In this document: in pieces, positions 1-6,965 of the stretch
Numbering within the stretch: the first letter of the stretch is position 1
How the letters are laid out: each line of letters opens with the position of its first letter
Assembly (NCBI GenBank): GCA_003225615.1
Contig: QIAS01000193.1
Span: 609-10,753 of the forward strand
From: Acidobacteriota bacterium
Lineage (GTDB): Bacteria; Acidobacteriota; Terriglobia; Terriglobales; Acidobacteriaceae
Reading direction: 5' to 3'
DNA length: 10,145 bases
The notes under the pieces: model-generated
The model's database searches: none
Told to the model about the DNA's origin: nothing
The model's input: the letters and a program-made list of their open reading frames with translations, nothing else
Translations under genes and position numbers: made by a program

Positions 1-597
1 CATCTTCTGCCAGGCGCGACTTCCGAGAACGGGCGGGTGGATTATGAAGTGCTTGTTCCCGCCGATGCCAGTGTTACGGTCTACTCTCCGACCGGCCCTC
101 TGCGCGCTGAGAAAATACAGGGCGATCTCAGTTTGGAAGGTTCGGCCGCAACCGTAGAGGTAAATGACGTCTCCAATGGCCACGTGCATGTGAAAACTCT
201 GAACGGGCCGGTCACCCTGACGAACATTCACGACGCACATGTCGAAATTACCTCCGTGGGCGGAATTGTGAAGTTGACCGAGGTGAGTGGGCCGCTGGTG
301 CAGGTCAGTTCGACGAGCGGCAAGATCTTCTACGATGGCGATTTTGGTTCCGGGGGACAGTATTCTCTAATGAGCCACTCGGGCGACATTGAAGCCACTA
401 TCCCGACCCTAGCGTCATTCGATGTGACCGCCCGCTCGGTGCGGGGCACGGTCGAAAACGACTTTCCTTTCCTACCCAAAACTCACACCAGCTTCGCGGT
501 GATTCCCGGAAGTTCCTTCGCAGGTACTATCGGGAAAGCAGCGTCTTCGGTGGTGCTGAAAACCTTCAGTGGTAAAATTCGCCTCAAGAAACGGTAA
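1..597 (+). CDS. DUF4097-type beta-strand repeat protein (3' part)
   Basis: The reading frame is open from base 1 and ends at TAA 595-597, so the window holds only the C-terminal part (about 198 residues). The GTG at 37 lies inside the frame and need not be the start. The protein is a run of short beta-strand repeats rich in Gly, Ser, Thr and Val, with recurring patterns such as VHVKTLNGPVTLTNI, VEITSVGGIVKLTEVSG and VQVSSTSGKIFYDG. This pattern is typical of the DUF4097/putative-adhesin family, which is thought to form a beta-solenoid at the cell envelope. It ends in a basic tail (KIRLKKR). No catalytic motif is visible, and no membrane anchor or signal peptide can be judged without the 5' end. 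aroK follows 84 bp later across a 7-bp tandem repeat. The family call rests on repeat pattern only, and its biochemical role is unknown. Confidence 0.72.
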   Translation, partial: HLLPGATSENGRVDYEVLVPADASVTVYSPTGPLRAEKIQGDLSLEGSAATVEVNDVSNGHVHVKTLNGPVTLTNIHDAHVEITSVGGIVKLTEVSGPLVQVSSTSGKIFYDGDFGSGGQYSLMSHSGDIEATIPTLASFDVTARSVRGTVENDFPFLPKTHTSFAVIPGSSFAGTIGKAASSVVLKTFSGKIRLKKR

Positions 598-605
598 TAC
601 TTTCA

Positions 606-661
606 GGCTCTAGGCTTTTGGCTTTAGGCTCTTGGCTTTAGGCTCTTGGCTCTCGGCTTGT
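606..661 (+). repeat. 7-bp tandem repeat (about 8 units) upstream of aroK
   Basis: Eight consecutive heptamers can be read: ggctcta, ggctttt, ggcttta, ggctctt, ggcttta, ggctctt, ggctctc, ggcttgt. They also form four 14-bp units, the middle two (620-633 and 634-647) identical. The array fills most of the gap between the DUF4097-like gene and aroK and reaches to within 20 bp of the preferred aroK start. Seven is not a multiple of three, so copy-number change would alter frame in any reading through it. I associate similar AGCC-type short repeats with acidobacterial intergenic DNA, from memory and unverified. Confidence 0.85.
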
Positions 662-681
662 GTCTTGGTGTAACGAATCGC

Positions 682-1206
682 GTGGGCGACCAATGCGTTC
701 CTCTCATTTTTCTGGTGGGGTTTATGGGGTCTGGAAAGACCAGCGTGGGCCGGGCTTTGAGCCAGCGCCTGGGCTGGGGCTTTGAAGACTTGGACCAAGC
801 GATCGAGCGCCGCGAGGGCCGCAGCATTGCTGCGATTTTCAGGGAGTCAGGGGAAGGAGAATTCCGGCGGGCGGAAGAGGCGGCCTTGCGCTCGGTATTG
901 CAACGATTGGCATCAGGTGCGGCGGTCATCGCTTTGGGTGGGGGAACTTTCGTGCAACCGCAAAACTCAGCTTTGCTGGCAGGAAGCGGGGGTAGAACGG
1001 TTTTTCTGGATGCTGGGATTGATGAGTTGTGGCGACGGTGCCAGGAAACGTCGGAGCGGCCTCTGGGGAGCGATGAACAGCACTTCCGTCACTTGTATGC
1101 GACTCGCCGTCCGGCTTATATGAAAGCAAGCGTACGTGTGGATACTAGCGGAAAGGATGTAGAGAGCGTTGCCGAAGAGATCGTTGAAGTTCTTGGATTG
1201 AAGTGA
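682..1206 (+). CDS. aroK: Shikimate kinase
   Basis: This enzyme phosphorylates shikimate with ATP to shikimate 3-phosphate, step five of the chorismate/aromatic amino acid pathway (EC 2.7.1.71), in the cytoplasm. From the GTG start the protein has 174 residues, the normal family size. Visible motifs in order are the Walker A loop GFMGSGKTS (about 13-21), the substrate Asp pair in FEDLD (36-38), the shikimate-binding GEGEFRRAE (about 58-66), GGG (86-88), the lid segment SERPLGSD with its Arg (116), and the adenine-side RRPAYMKAS (about 132-140). The frame stays open upstream to TTG 646 and TTG 658, but those starts lie in the heptamer repeat and add non-family residues. GTG 682 is therefore preferred although no good Shine-Dalgarno precedes it. 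The next gene starts 28 bp downstream, suggesting co-transcription. Confidence 0.93.
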   Translation: MGDQCVPLIFLVGFMGSGKTSVGRALSQRLGWGFEDLDQAIERREGRSIAAIFRESGEGEFRRAEEAALRSVLQRLASGAAVIALGGGTFVQPQNSALLAGSGGRTVFLDAGIDELWRRCQETSERPLGSDEQHFRHLYATRRPAYMKASVRVDTSGKDVESVAEEIVEVLGLK

Positions 1207-1222
1207 AAGCATTCTGGTAATG

Positions 1223-1230
1223 AGGAGAGG
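1223..1230 (+). promoter_or_regulatory. Strong ribosome binding site deciding a GTG start
   Basis: The purine run aggagagg carries a full AGGAG core at 1223-1227, 7 nt before GTG 1235. It lies inside the codons that would follow the in-frame ATG at 1220. That favours GTG 1235 over ATG 1220 as the start of the secreted protein. Confidence 0.65.
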
Positions 1231-1234
1231 TAGA

Positions 1235-1987
1235 GTGGCATTCAAGAAACTGGCCTGCCTGGCATTGAGTTTTGCATTGATAGGCGCGAGCTGTGTGGCG
1301 CTCTACGCAAAGGAAAAGGAGAAGGAATCGGCTAACCAACTGGTGGATTCGGGCTCCTTCAGCGTCATGAAGAATGGCCTGCGGGTCGCTACCGAAAAGT
1401 TTTCAGTGCAGAAGAATGCTTCGGGAAGCACGATTACTGCACAACTTCAGGCGGGAGCGGAGAACGATGTCAGCCAGAGTTCGGAACTCAAGATAAGCGC
1501 GGCGGGAGACCTTGTCCACTACGAGTGGCACAATATAGCGCCCACCAAGGCGGATCTGGTGGTCACGCCGAACGACCAGTTTTTGATCGAGCGAATCACG
1601 GTCTCTGCCGAAGGAAAACGTGTGGAGCAGCCGTTTCTGATGCCCGCTTCCACCATGATCCTGGACAATAACTCGTTTGTGCAACGCGAAGTTTTGGCGT
1701 GGCGGTACCTAGCCTCCAGTTGCAAGCAGGCGGCTGGAAGGACGATGTGTCCCAAGGAACCGGCACAGTTTGGGGTGCTCATACCGCAAGACCGGATTTC
1801 GATGCGGGTGACGCTAGAGCCGGTCGGCACGGAGAAGATAAAGGTCAACGGCAGTGAACGGGAACTGCTCCGCTTGAATCTAAAGGACGACAGCGGCGAG
1901 TGGGCGCTGTGGCTGGATGATCAGAATATGTTCAAGCTGATGCGCATTGTGATCGCCGGAGATAACACGGAAGTTGTACGTGATTGA
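1235..1987 (+). CDS. Secreted protein of unknown function
   Basis: From GTG 1235 the protein has 250 residues (255 if ATG 1220 is used). The N-terminus is a classical export signal: a short basic segment (FKK), a hydrophobic core (LACLALSFALIGASCVAL) and a likely signal peptidase I site after ALYA, followed by a charged KEKEKE stretch. A Cys sits in the signal (LIGASC), but Gly at -3 makes a lipobox unlikely. The mature part alternates beta-strand-like segments (SFSVMKNGLRVATEKFSV; KINGSE-like turns; WALWLDDQNMFKLMRIVI near the end). It has a Cys pair in SSCKQAAGRTMC that could form a disulfide. The general layout recalls periplasmic beta-rich proteins of the DUF3108 type, but I do not recognise the family firmly. 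It sits between aroK and the AI-2E transporter on the same strand with short gaps. Confidence 0.75.
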   Translation: MAFKKLACLALSFALIGASCVALYAKEKEKESANQLVDSGSFSVMKNGLRVATEKFSVQKNASGSTITAQLQAGAENDVSQSSELKISAAGDLVHYEWHNIAPTKADLVVTPNDQFLIERITVSAEGKRVEQPFLMPASTMILDNNSFVQREVLAWRYLASSCKQAAGRTMCPKEPAQFGVLIPQDRISMRVTLEPVGTEKIKVNGSERELLRLNLKDDSGEWALWLDDQNMFKLMRIVIAGDNTEVVRD

Positions 1988-2029
1988 GCGATTTCAGTAT
2001 TATGCGGCCCCGGTGCGCAGGACAAAAAG

Positions 2030-3127
2030 ATGCCGATGTCGCTGATCGACACACGTACAACCCGCGTTCTGATCACCGTACTGTTCTTTACCCTGGTGCT
2101 GGCGTTCCTGTATGTTGCCCGGCATACCCTGATTGTGTTTCTGTTCGCGGTTTTTTTTGCCTACCTGATGGATCCTGCCGTCTCGCGAATTGAGAAACTG
2201 GTGCACGGGAGGCGAGGTTTGGCGATTGCCATTATTTACCTCGCGCTTCTCATCCTCCTGAGTACCTTCTTCTTCTTTGTTGGGCCGAACCTGGGAAAGC
2301 AGGCAGCGCATTTCGGGGAAGCGCTGCCAGGCTTGCTGGACAAGATAGGGTCTGGGGATATCGCGCGGCAAATCGGTCAGGAGCATGGCTGGAGCCAACA
2401 AAGTATAGACCGGCTAAGAAACTTTCTTACGGCTCATCGAGGTGACCTGGCAGCCTTGGCCCAGGTTGTAGGCTTGCGGATCGCGGAAGTGGCAAAAAAT
2501 ATCTGGATCATTGTGCTGGTGCCGATCATCGCGATTTTCTTTTTAAAGGATGGCCGCAATTTCAGCAGCATCTTTCTTTCCATGGTACAAACGCGGCCGC
2601 AACGCGAGTTCATGGAAGGCGTGTTGGATGATCTTAACCAGATGCTGGCACATTTCATTCGTGCACAGCTCACTTTGGCGGCACTTTCTCTGCTGGTGTA
2701 CACGGCTTTTTTCGAAATCATGCGCGTACCTTATGCCTTGGTCCTTGGCACGGCCGGCGGAATAATGGAATTCATTCCGGTTGTGGGACCGCTAGTGGCA
2801 GCGCTGCTGATTATGAGCGTGACTTTGCTGACGGGTTTTTCTCACTGGCTGACAGTGGGATTGTTTCTTGCGCTCTGGCGCTTGATCCTGGATTACCTAC
2901 TTTCTCCGCGCATAATGGGCAAACAGATGGAACTGCACCCTCTGGCCGCTATTTTCGGGGTGCTGGCTGGGGCCGAGATGGCGGGCATGCTTGGAGTTTA
3001 CTTATCCATTCCCGTGATGGCGAGTCTGCGGATTTTCTTCCGGCGCTGGCGAATTTATGCGGAGAAGAAGAGATTTGGGCCGCTCAATGAGTACGCTTTC
3101 GGAACGGAGATTAGGCCTAGAAAATAG
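2030..3127 (+). CDS. AI-2E family transporter (PerM/TqsA-type membrane protein)
   Basis: A 365-residue polytopic inner-membrane protein. Hydrophobic segments lie at about 13-47 (two helices), 63-86, 155-172, 208-230, 235-270 and 272-290, with another near 303-335, matching the roughly eight-helix AI-2E family fold. The soluble stretch between helices (about 87-150) is usual for the family. Family motifs are EFIPVVGPLVAALL (about 247-260) and the C-terminal block from DYLLSPRIMG (about 288) through ELHPLAAIFGVLAGAEMAG to YLSIPV. Members include autoinducer-2 exporters, Na+/H+ antiporters and uncharacterised permeases, so the substrate cannot be stated. The start is ATG 2030, with AGGA at 2019-2022 seven bases upstream; ATG 2036 is an alternative. 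It begins 42 bp after the secreted-protein gene and is probably co-transcribed with it. It converges on galT. Confidence 0.92.
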   Translation: MPMSLIDTRTTRVLITVLFFTLVLAFLYVARHTLIVFLFAVFFAYLMDPAVSRIEKLVHGRRGLAIAIIYLALLILLSTFFFFVGPNLGKQAAHFGEALPGLLDKIGSGDIARQIGQEHGWSQQSIDRLRNFLTAHRGDLAALAQVVGLRIAEVAKNIWIIVLVPIIAIFFLKDGRNFSSIFLSMVQTRPQREFMEGVLDDLNQMLAHFIRAQLTLAALSLLVYTAFFEIMRVPYALVLGTAGGIMEFIPVVGPLVAALLIMSVTLLTGFSHWLTVGLFLALWRLILDYLLSPRIMGKQMELHPLAAIFGVLAGAEMAGMLGVYLSIPVMASLRIFFRRWRIYAEKKRFGPLNEYAFGTEIRPRK

Positions 3128-3148
3128 TAGCTAGTAGTTAGTAACTGG
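3128..3148 (+). repeat. Short tagctagtag-type repeat, single arm
   Basis: Twenty-one bases directly after the transporter stop codon match 7656-7676, in the dapB-dapA gap, at 18 of 21 positions. This copy has no matching opposite arm nearby. A small hairpin ctgg-cag-ccag follows at 3146-3156 and an aactgg/ccagtt pair spans 3143-3178. There is no T-run, so a terminator is not claimed. This 64-bp convergent gap with galT holds nothing else that I see. Confidence 0.6.
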
Positions 3149-3191
3149 CAGCCAGGAATCCGTTTCCGATCTCCAGTTGCGCTCGGCAAAA

Positions 3192-4217
3192 TCAAACCTT
3201 TTCGGCCGCCGCTACGGCGGCTTCCACCTTTACATTTCTTAAGAAGTCGGCTGCGGATTCGGGAGTCACGGTGTTGATGAACATTCCCGAGCCGAGTTCG
3301 AAGCCGGCTACGCGGGTGAGGCGCGGAATGACGCTCAAATACCAGTGGAAATATTTCACTCCCACCCATTCCGACGGCGCGCTACGAATTGTGTAATTGA
3401 AGTCGGGATCCTGCAGTCCGTGGTAGAGCTTGGCGAGGACGGTGCGCAACGTGCGGGCGAGATCGGTGATCTCGGCGGCGCTGATATCGCCGAAGCTGGC
3501 CATATGGCGTCGCGGATAGATGTGGGTGGAAAACGGGGCGGGGGAGGCATAGAGTTCGAGAGCCACGAAATGGTCCGTCAGCATGACGATGCGCTGCTTC
3601 TCTTCAAGCTCTTCCTCAATCATCTGACAGAACATGCACTCGCCGAATTCATCGTAATGGCGCAAAGCTTCGTGCACCCGCTGGCGAATCTGGTAGGAGA
3701 TCACGGGGCTGGCGATGAGTTGCGAATGAGGATGCTCGAGGCTGGTGCCGGCGTCGGCGCCGTGGTTCTTAAAAAGCGTGACGTGAGCGATACGGTGGTC
3801 GAGACAGAGATCGTTGTATCGCGATTTGTAACAACGCAGGGTATTGGCGACCTCGGCATCGGGCATTAAAGCCAAAACACCGGCGTGGTCGGGGGTTTCG
3901 ATGATCACATCGTGAACGCCGAAACCTTCGATGCTGCGCCGCTGGCGATGGATTACGCGCTTGGGTTGTGCGTCGCGAGAGAGCGCGGCAAACTTGTTGG
4001 GGACTACGCGGACGTTCCAGGCTCCGCCGTCGGCAGGAATTCGCATGACCTCCGGTGGGGTGATGGATTCATTGCCCGGACAAAATGGACATTTGGGGTT
4101 GAACGAGACCGGATTGCGCGGCGCGCGGTGGGTCGCCATTTCCTCGGGCCGTTTCGCGCGTTCGGTGGCGATGATAACCCATTCTTTAGTGGCGAAGTTC
4201 TGGCGTAGTTCCGGCAT
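3192..4217 (-). CDS. galT: Galactose-1-phosphate uridylyltransferase family protein
   Basis: Predicted to swap UMP between UDP-glucose and galactose 1-phosphate (Leloir pathway, EC 2.7.7.12) through a uridylyl-His intermediate. The 341 residues are close to the E. coli GalT length. Visible features are the first zinc pair CPFC (43, 46), the NHGADAG loop, and the active-site motif HPHSQ (162-166) whose second His (164) is the expected nucleophile. A second CMFC pair (194, 197) follows, with later His at 231/238 and in FHWYLSVIPR (291), and the C-terminal GSGMFINTVTPE block. The second CxxC and following His resemble the two-zinc arrangement of plant ADP-glucose phosphorylase, a GalT-fold relative, so the nucleotide partner is uncertain. 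The start ATG (4217-4215) has AGGAG six bases upstream. It is convergent to the transporter, divergent from asd, and unrelated to the lysine genes. Confidence 0.9.
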   Translation of the reverse strand: MPELRQNFATKEWVIIATERAKRPEEMATHRAPRNPVSFNPKCPFCPGNESITPPEVMRIPADGGAWNVRVVPNKFAALSRDAQPKRVIHRQRRSIEGFGVHDVIIETPDHAGVLALMPDAEVANTLRCYKSRYNDLCLDHRIAHVTLFKNHGADAGTSLEHPHSQLIASPVISYQIRQRVHEALRHYDEFGECMFCQMIEEELEEKQRIVMLTDHFVALELYASPAPFSTHIYPRRHMASFGDISAAEITDLARTLRTVLAKLYHGLQDPDFNYTIRSAPSEWVGVKYFHWYLSVIPRLTRVAGFELGSGMFINTVTPESAADFLRNVKVEAAVAAAEKV

Positions 4218-4223
4218 GTGGTA

Positions 4224-4228
4224 CTCCT
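4224..4228 (-). promoter_or_regulatory. galT ribosome binding site
   Basis: On the minus strand this reads AGGAG, six bases before the galT ATG. It is a consensus Shine-Dalgarno and confirms that start. Confidence 0.7.
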
Positions 4229-4231
4229 ATT

Positions 4232-4246
4232 GGGGCTCACGGCCCC
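4232..4246 (-). other. Perfect 5-bp GC hairpin in the galT leader
   Basis: ggggc-tcacg-gcccc is a perfect 5-bp stem with a 5-nt loop, ending 3 bp upstream of the galT AGGAG on the minus strand. If the transcript starts farther upstream, this stem would lie in the 5' UTR next to the ribosome binding site. A minus-strand TATGAT (4267-4272, + strand atcata) is a possible -10 for galT, but I see no matching -35. Any role is unproven. Confidence 0.4.
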
Positions 4247-4337
4247 TTCCTTAAATTGGCGGTCGGATCATAATGACTTATGCGGTCCCCCTGGTTCGGA
4301 TTTGCAGCCCGAGTGAGCCGCTCCTGTCGGTGACGGC

Positions 4338-4361
4338 GCAGGCCTGCATTTCACGGGCCCG
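4338..4361. promoter_or_regulatory. Two adjacent perfect palindromes upstream of asd
   Basis: gcaggcctgc (4338-4347) and cgggcccg (4354-4361) are both perfect palindromes, with centres 15 bp apart, in the galT-asd divergent spacer. gtga (4330) and tcac (4351) flank the first almost symmetrically. They lie just upstream of a TAAAAT hexamer (4369-4374, five of six to the -10 consensus) that ends 12 bp before the asd ATG. They could be operator half-sites or simply GC-rich chance. The rest of the 4218-4386 spacer shows no ORF, no tRNA and no recognisable riboswitch. Confidence 0.3.
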
Positions 4362-4386
4362 CATATTGTAAAATCCAAAACACTCT

Positions 4387-5439
4387 ATGAATACGAAAAT
4401 TCCCGTTGGAATTCTGGGTGCAACCGGCATTGTCGGACAGCGTTTTGTGCAGATGCTCGAAAACCATCCCTGGTTCGAGGTCGCGTGGTTGGCCGCGTCG
4501 GACCGCTCTGAAGGTCGGCCGTACGGCGAAGCAGCACGCTGGCGCTTGAAGACATCGATTCCTGCGCGCGTCGCCGAGATGAAGGTGTCACCCGCTAGCC
4601 CCGACGGTGCTCCTAAAACAATTTTTGCAGCGCTTGACGCCGCCATTGCGGCGGACCTCGAGCCTCGTTTTGCCGACGCTGGCTGCGCCGTGGTTTCTAA
4701 TTCCAGCGCCCTCCGCATGCAGGCGGATGTTCCGCTGGTCATCCCGGAGGTCAATGGCGAACACATCAAGCTGCTCGAATGCCAGGCTTGGCGGCGCAAA
4801 TCGGGCGGCTTTGTGGTGACGAATCCGAACTGCTCCGCCATAGGTCTCGTGCTGGCCCTGGCGCCATTGGAGCAGCGATTCGGGCTCGAAACTGTGATGG
4901 CCGTCACCATGCAAGCGGTTAGTGGAGCGGGATATCCTGGGGTGGCCTCCCTTGACATTTTGGGGAATGTGATTCCTTACATCGCAAAAGAAGAAGAAAA
5001 GATGGAGGAGGAGACGCTCAAGCTGCTGGGTCGCCTGAATGGGGCGAAGGTAGTCCCGGCTGGGTTCGCGATGAGCGCGCAATGCAATCGCGTGGCGGTC
5101 GAGGACGGGCATACGGAGTCGGTTTCTGTGAAGTTAAAGAAGAAGGCACGATTGGAAGAGATTATTGCGGCATGGAATGAATTTCGCAGCGAGCCGCAGG
5201 AATTGCGTTTGCCCAGCGCGCCGGATCAGCCAATTGAGTATCTGGGCGCGAATGACCGCCCGCAGCCGCGTTTTGATGCCGATCGCGGCGCCGGCATGAC
5301 CACCTGTGTAGGGCGCTTACGACCCTGCGGCGTGCTGGACTGGAAGTTCACCGTGCTTTCGCACAACACCATTCGTGGCGCGGCGGGCGCGGCGCTGCTG
5401 AATGCTGAACTGCTCAAGGTGAAGGGGTTCTTGAATTGA
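4387..5439 (+). CDS. asd: Aspartate-semialdehyde dehydrogenase, archaeal/fungal type
   Basis: Reduces aspartyl-4-phosphate with NADPH to aspartate 4-semialdehyde (EC 1.2.1.11), the branch point to lysine/DAP and to threonine/methionine. The protein has 350 residues. The NADP-binding loop GATGIVGQ is at 11-18, followed by SNSSALRM (104-111), VPLVIPEVN, and the catalytic Cys149 in NPNCS. SGAGYPG plus LDILGNVIPYI (about 179-199), an acidic EEEKMEEE stretch and the catalytic His241 in EDGHTES come next. The SGAGYPG/NVIPYI block and the NRV.VEDGHTE context mark the archaeal/fungal-type subclass rather than the E. coli type. The start ATG has no Shine-Dalgarno (caaaacactct precedes it), so initiation may be weakly led or leaderless. 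It heads the lysine gene group, with lysC 70 bp downstream. Confidence 0.96.
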   Translation: MNTKIPVGILGATGIVGQRFVQMLENHPWFEVAWLAASDRSEGRPYGEAARWRLKTSIPARVAEMKVSPASPDGAPKTIFAALDAAIAADLEPRFADAGCAVVSNSSALRMQADVPLVIPEVNGEHIKLLECQAWRRKSGGFVVTNPNCSAIGLVLALAPLEQRFGLETVMAVTMQAVSGAGYPGVASLDILGNVIPYIAKEEEKMEEETLKLLGRLNGAKVVPAGFAMSAQCNRVAVEDGHTESVSVKLKKKARLEEIIAAWNEFRSEPQELRLPSAPDQPIEYLGANDRPQPRFDADRGAGMTTCVGRLRPCGVLDWKFTVLSHNTIRGAAGAALLNAELLKVKGFLN

Positions 5440-5509
5440 CTCTCCGGCAGTTAGCCTCGAGCCGTCATCTCACGATTTTGATGGTCCAGCGGTTGAGGAA
5501 AAATCGCCG

Positions 5510-6883
5510 ATGATCGTAATGAAATTCGGCGGGACCTCGGTGGAGGATGCTAAAGCCATCGACCGCGCGGCAGCGATCGTCAAAGGCCGGGGCCCGGAAA
5601 AACCGGTGGTGGTGGTCAGCGCCATGGCGAAGGTCACCGACGCGCTGCTGGAAATGGGACGCGCTGCGGGGGCCGGTGACCGCGAGACAGCTTTGAAAGT
5701 GTCCCGCGGGTTGCGAGAGCGACATTACAATGCCGCGGGCGAACTTCTGGGCACGGGGATCTTCACCCAATTTCATAGCGAACTGGAAGCGGACTTTGAT
5801 GCCTTGGATGAGCTATTGCGGGGCATTGCGGCGGTGGGTGAGTTGACGCCACGCACGGCGGATCACGTGGCGGCTTTCGGGGAAATGCTGTCCAGCAAGC
5901 TGGTGACGGCTGCCTTTTCAGCGCGCGGAATGGATTCGAGCCTGGTGGATTCGCGCGCCTGCATTGTTACAGATAGCAGTTATACGCGAGCAGTCCCTAT
6001 AGTCGAAGAGACCAATGAGAGATTGGGACTCAAGCTGACGCCGTTACTCGACAATGGGCGAGTTCCGGTTATGGGCGGGTTCATCGGGGCTACGCGGGCG
6101 GGCGTGACGACTACGATTGGCCGTGGAGGATCGGATTTTTCAGCCGCCCTTGTAGGGGCAGGGCTGGGAGCGGAGCGCATCGAGATCTGGACCGATGTGG
6201 ACGGGATGATGACTACCGATCCGAACCTTTGCCCCGAGGCGCGGCGGATTAAGGTGATCAGCTTCGACGAGGCGGCGGAACTTGCTTATTTTGGCGCCAA
6301 GGTTCTGCACCCCGCGACGGTGTTGCCGGCTATCCAGAAAAATATTCCAGTGTACGTTCTGAATTCTCGGAATCCTACTTGCGAAGGAACCAAGATCACG
6401 GCGCGGGCTCCACGGTGCCGCAACAGCTTTAAAGCGATTGCCGCCAAGAAGCGGATTACGATTGTGGACGTGGCGGCTCCGCGAATGCTGATGGCACATG
6501 GATTTTTGAAGGCAATTTTTGATGCCTTTGACCGGCATCGGGTGCCCGTGGATGTGGTTTCGACGTCGGAGGTGAGTGTGTCCCTGACGGTGGATTCGAA
6601 TGAGTCGATTCCCGCGCTGGCGGCCGATTTGGCGAAACTGGCAGACGTGAAGTATGAAGGCCGGAAAGCGATTGTGTGCCTGGTTGGGGAGAACCTGCGT
6701 GAAATTCCCGGCATTGCGGCGCGAGTGTTCGGGATTTTGACGGATGTGAATATCAGAATGATTTCGCAAGGGGCTTCGGAGATTAATCTTACTTTTGTGA
6801 TTGACGAGGACGACGTTCCGCGGGTGGTGCGGCGCTTGCATGAGACGTTTTTTGCGGATTTGGATCCGGAGGTTTTTGCGTAG
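5510..6883 (+). CDS. lysC: Aspartate kinase, LysC/AKIII type
   Basis: Phosphorylates L-aspartate to aspartyl-4-phosphate (EC 2.7.2.4), the committed step of the aspartate family. The 457-residue length is that of monofunctional AKIII-type enzymes. KFGGTS (5-10) is the N-terminal signature. FGEMLSSKL (about 123-131), GRGGSDFSAA (204-213), WTDVDGMMTTDP (227-238) and FGAKVLHP (261-268) complete the kinase domain. Two C-terminal ACT domains follow (about 315-380 and 385-450). The segment VPVDVVSTSEVSVSLTVD (345-362) matches the E. coli lysine-binding ACT region, so feedback inhibition by lysine is likely; the second ACT carries NIRMISQGASEINLTFV. There is no homoserine dehydrogenase fusion. ATG 5510 has a GAGGA-type site about 10 nt upstream. 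Asd uses its product directly. No L-box lysine riboswitch is visible in the 70-bp gap before it. Confidence 0.96.
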   Translation: MIVMKFGGTSVEDAKAIDRAAAIVKGRGPEKPVVVVSAMAKVTDALLEMGRAAGAGDRETALKVSRGLRERHYNAAGELLGTGIFTQFHSELEADFDALDELLRGIAAVGELTPRTADHVAAFGEMLSSKLVTAAFSARGMDSSLVDSRACIVTDSSYTRAVPIVEETNERLGLKLTPLLDNGRVPVMGGFIGATRAGVTTTIGRGGSDFSAALVGAGLGAERIEIWTDVDGMMTTDPNLCPEARRIKVISFDEAAELAYFGAKVLHPATVLPAIQKNIPVYVLNSRNPTCEGTKITARAPRCRNSFKAIAAKKRITIVDVAAPRMLMAHGFLKAIFDAFDRHRVPVDVVSTSEVSVSLTVDSNESIPALAADLAKLADVKYEGRKAIVCLVGENLREIPGIAARVFGILTDVNIRMISQGASEINLTFVIDEDDVPRVVRRLHETFFADLDPEVFA

Positions 6884-6914
6884 ATATCGCTAGAGCTGAG
6901 GTCCTTAAGAAAAA

Positions 6915-6960
6915 CCTTAAACCGCAGAGGTCGCAGAGTTGGCGCGGAGTTCGCAGAGAA
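6915..6960 (+). repeat. 46-bp cgcagag repeat element, copy A (lysC-dapB gap)
   Basis: After ccttaaac come four 9-bp units: cgcagaggt, cgcagagtt, (gg), cgcggagtt, cgcagagaa. The same layout, including the 2-bp insert after unit two, recurs at 9855-9900 with 36 of 46 positions identical and the same orientation. The last unit ends 5 bp before the dapB GTG and supplies the only purine-rich site (GAG 6956-6958, 7 nt spacing). A second ccttaa word lies just upstream at 6903. Confidence 0.8.
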
Positions 6961-6965
6961 AGCCT

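Noticed and set aside
606..661. CRISPR array from the regular repeat upstream of aroK
   Set aside because: Units are 7 bp with no unique spacers; it is a minisatellite.
1984..2193. Small ORF starting four bases before the secreted protein's stop
   Set aside because: It overlaps the AI-2E transporter in another frame and has no recognisable features.
3345..3869. 174-codon plus-strand ORF opposite galT
   Set aside because: It is the antisense of a gene with full GalT motifs, has no family features, and long antisense frames are expected in GC-rich coding DNA. The same applies to 4588-5112, 6140-6841 and 8379-8837 on the minus strand.
4242..4256. Rho-independent terminator at the ggggc/gcccc hairpin
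   Set aside because: The stem is only 5 bp and is followed by ttccttaaatt, not a T-run; it also lies in the galT leader, not after a gene.
4282..4323. tRNA-like stretch with ggttcgg in the galT-asd spacer
   Set aside because: The T-loop-like word has no 5-bp stem around it, and there is no acceptor or anticodon stem on either strand.
5440..5509. Lysine riboswitch (L-box) before lysC or in the asd leader
   Set aside because: The gap before lysC is only 70 bp and the 4218-4386 spacer lacks the multi-helix L-box layout; no anti-terminator/terminator pair is visible.
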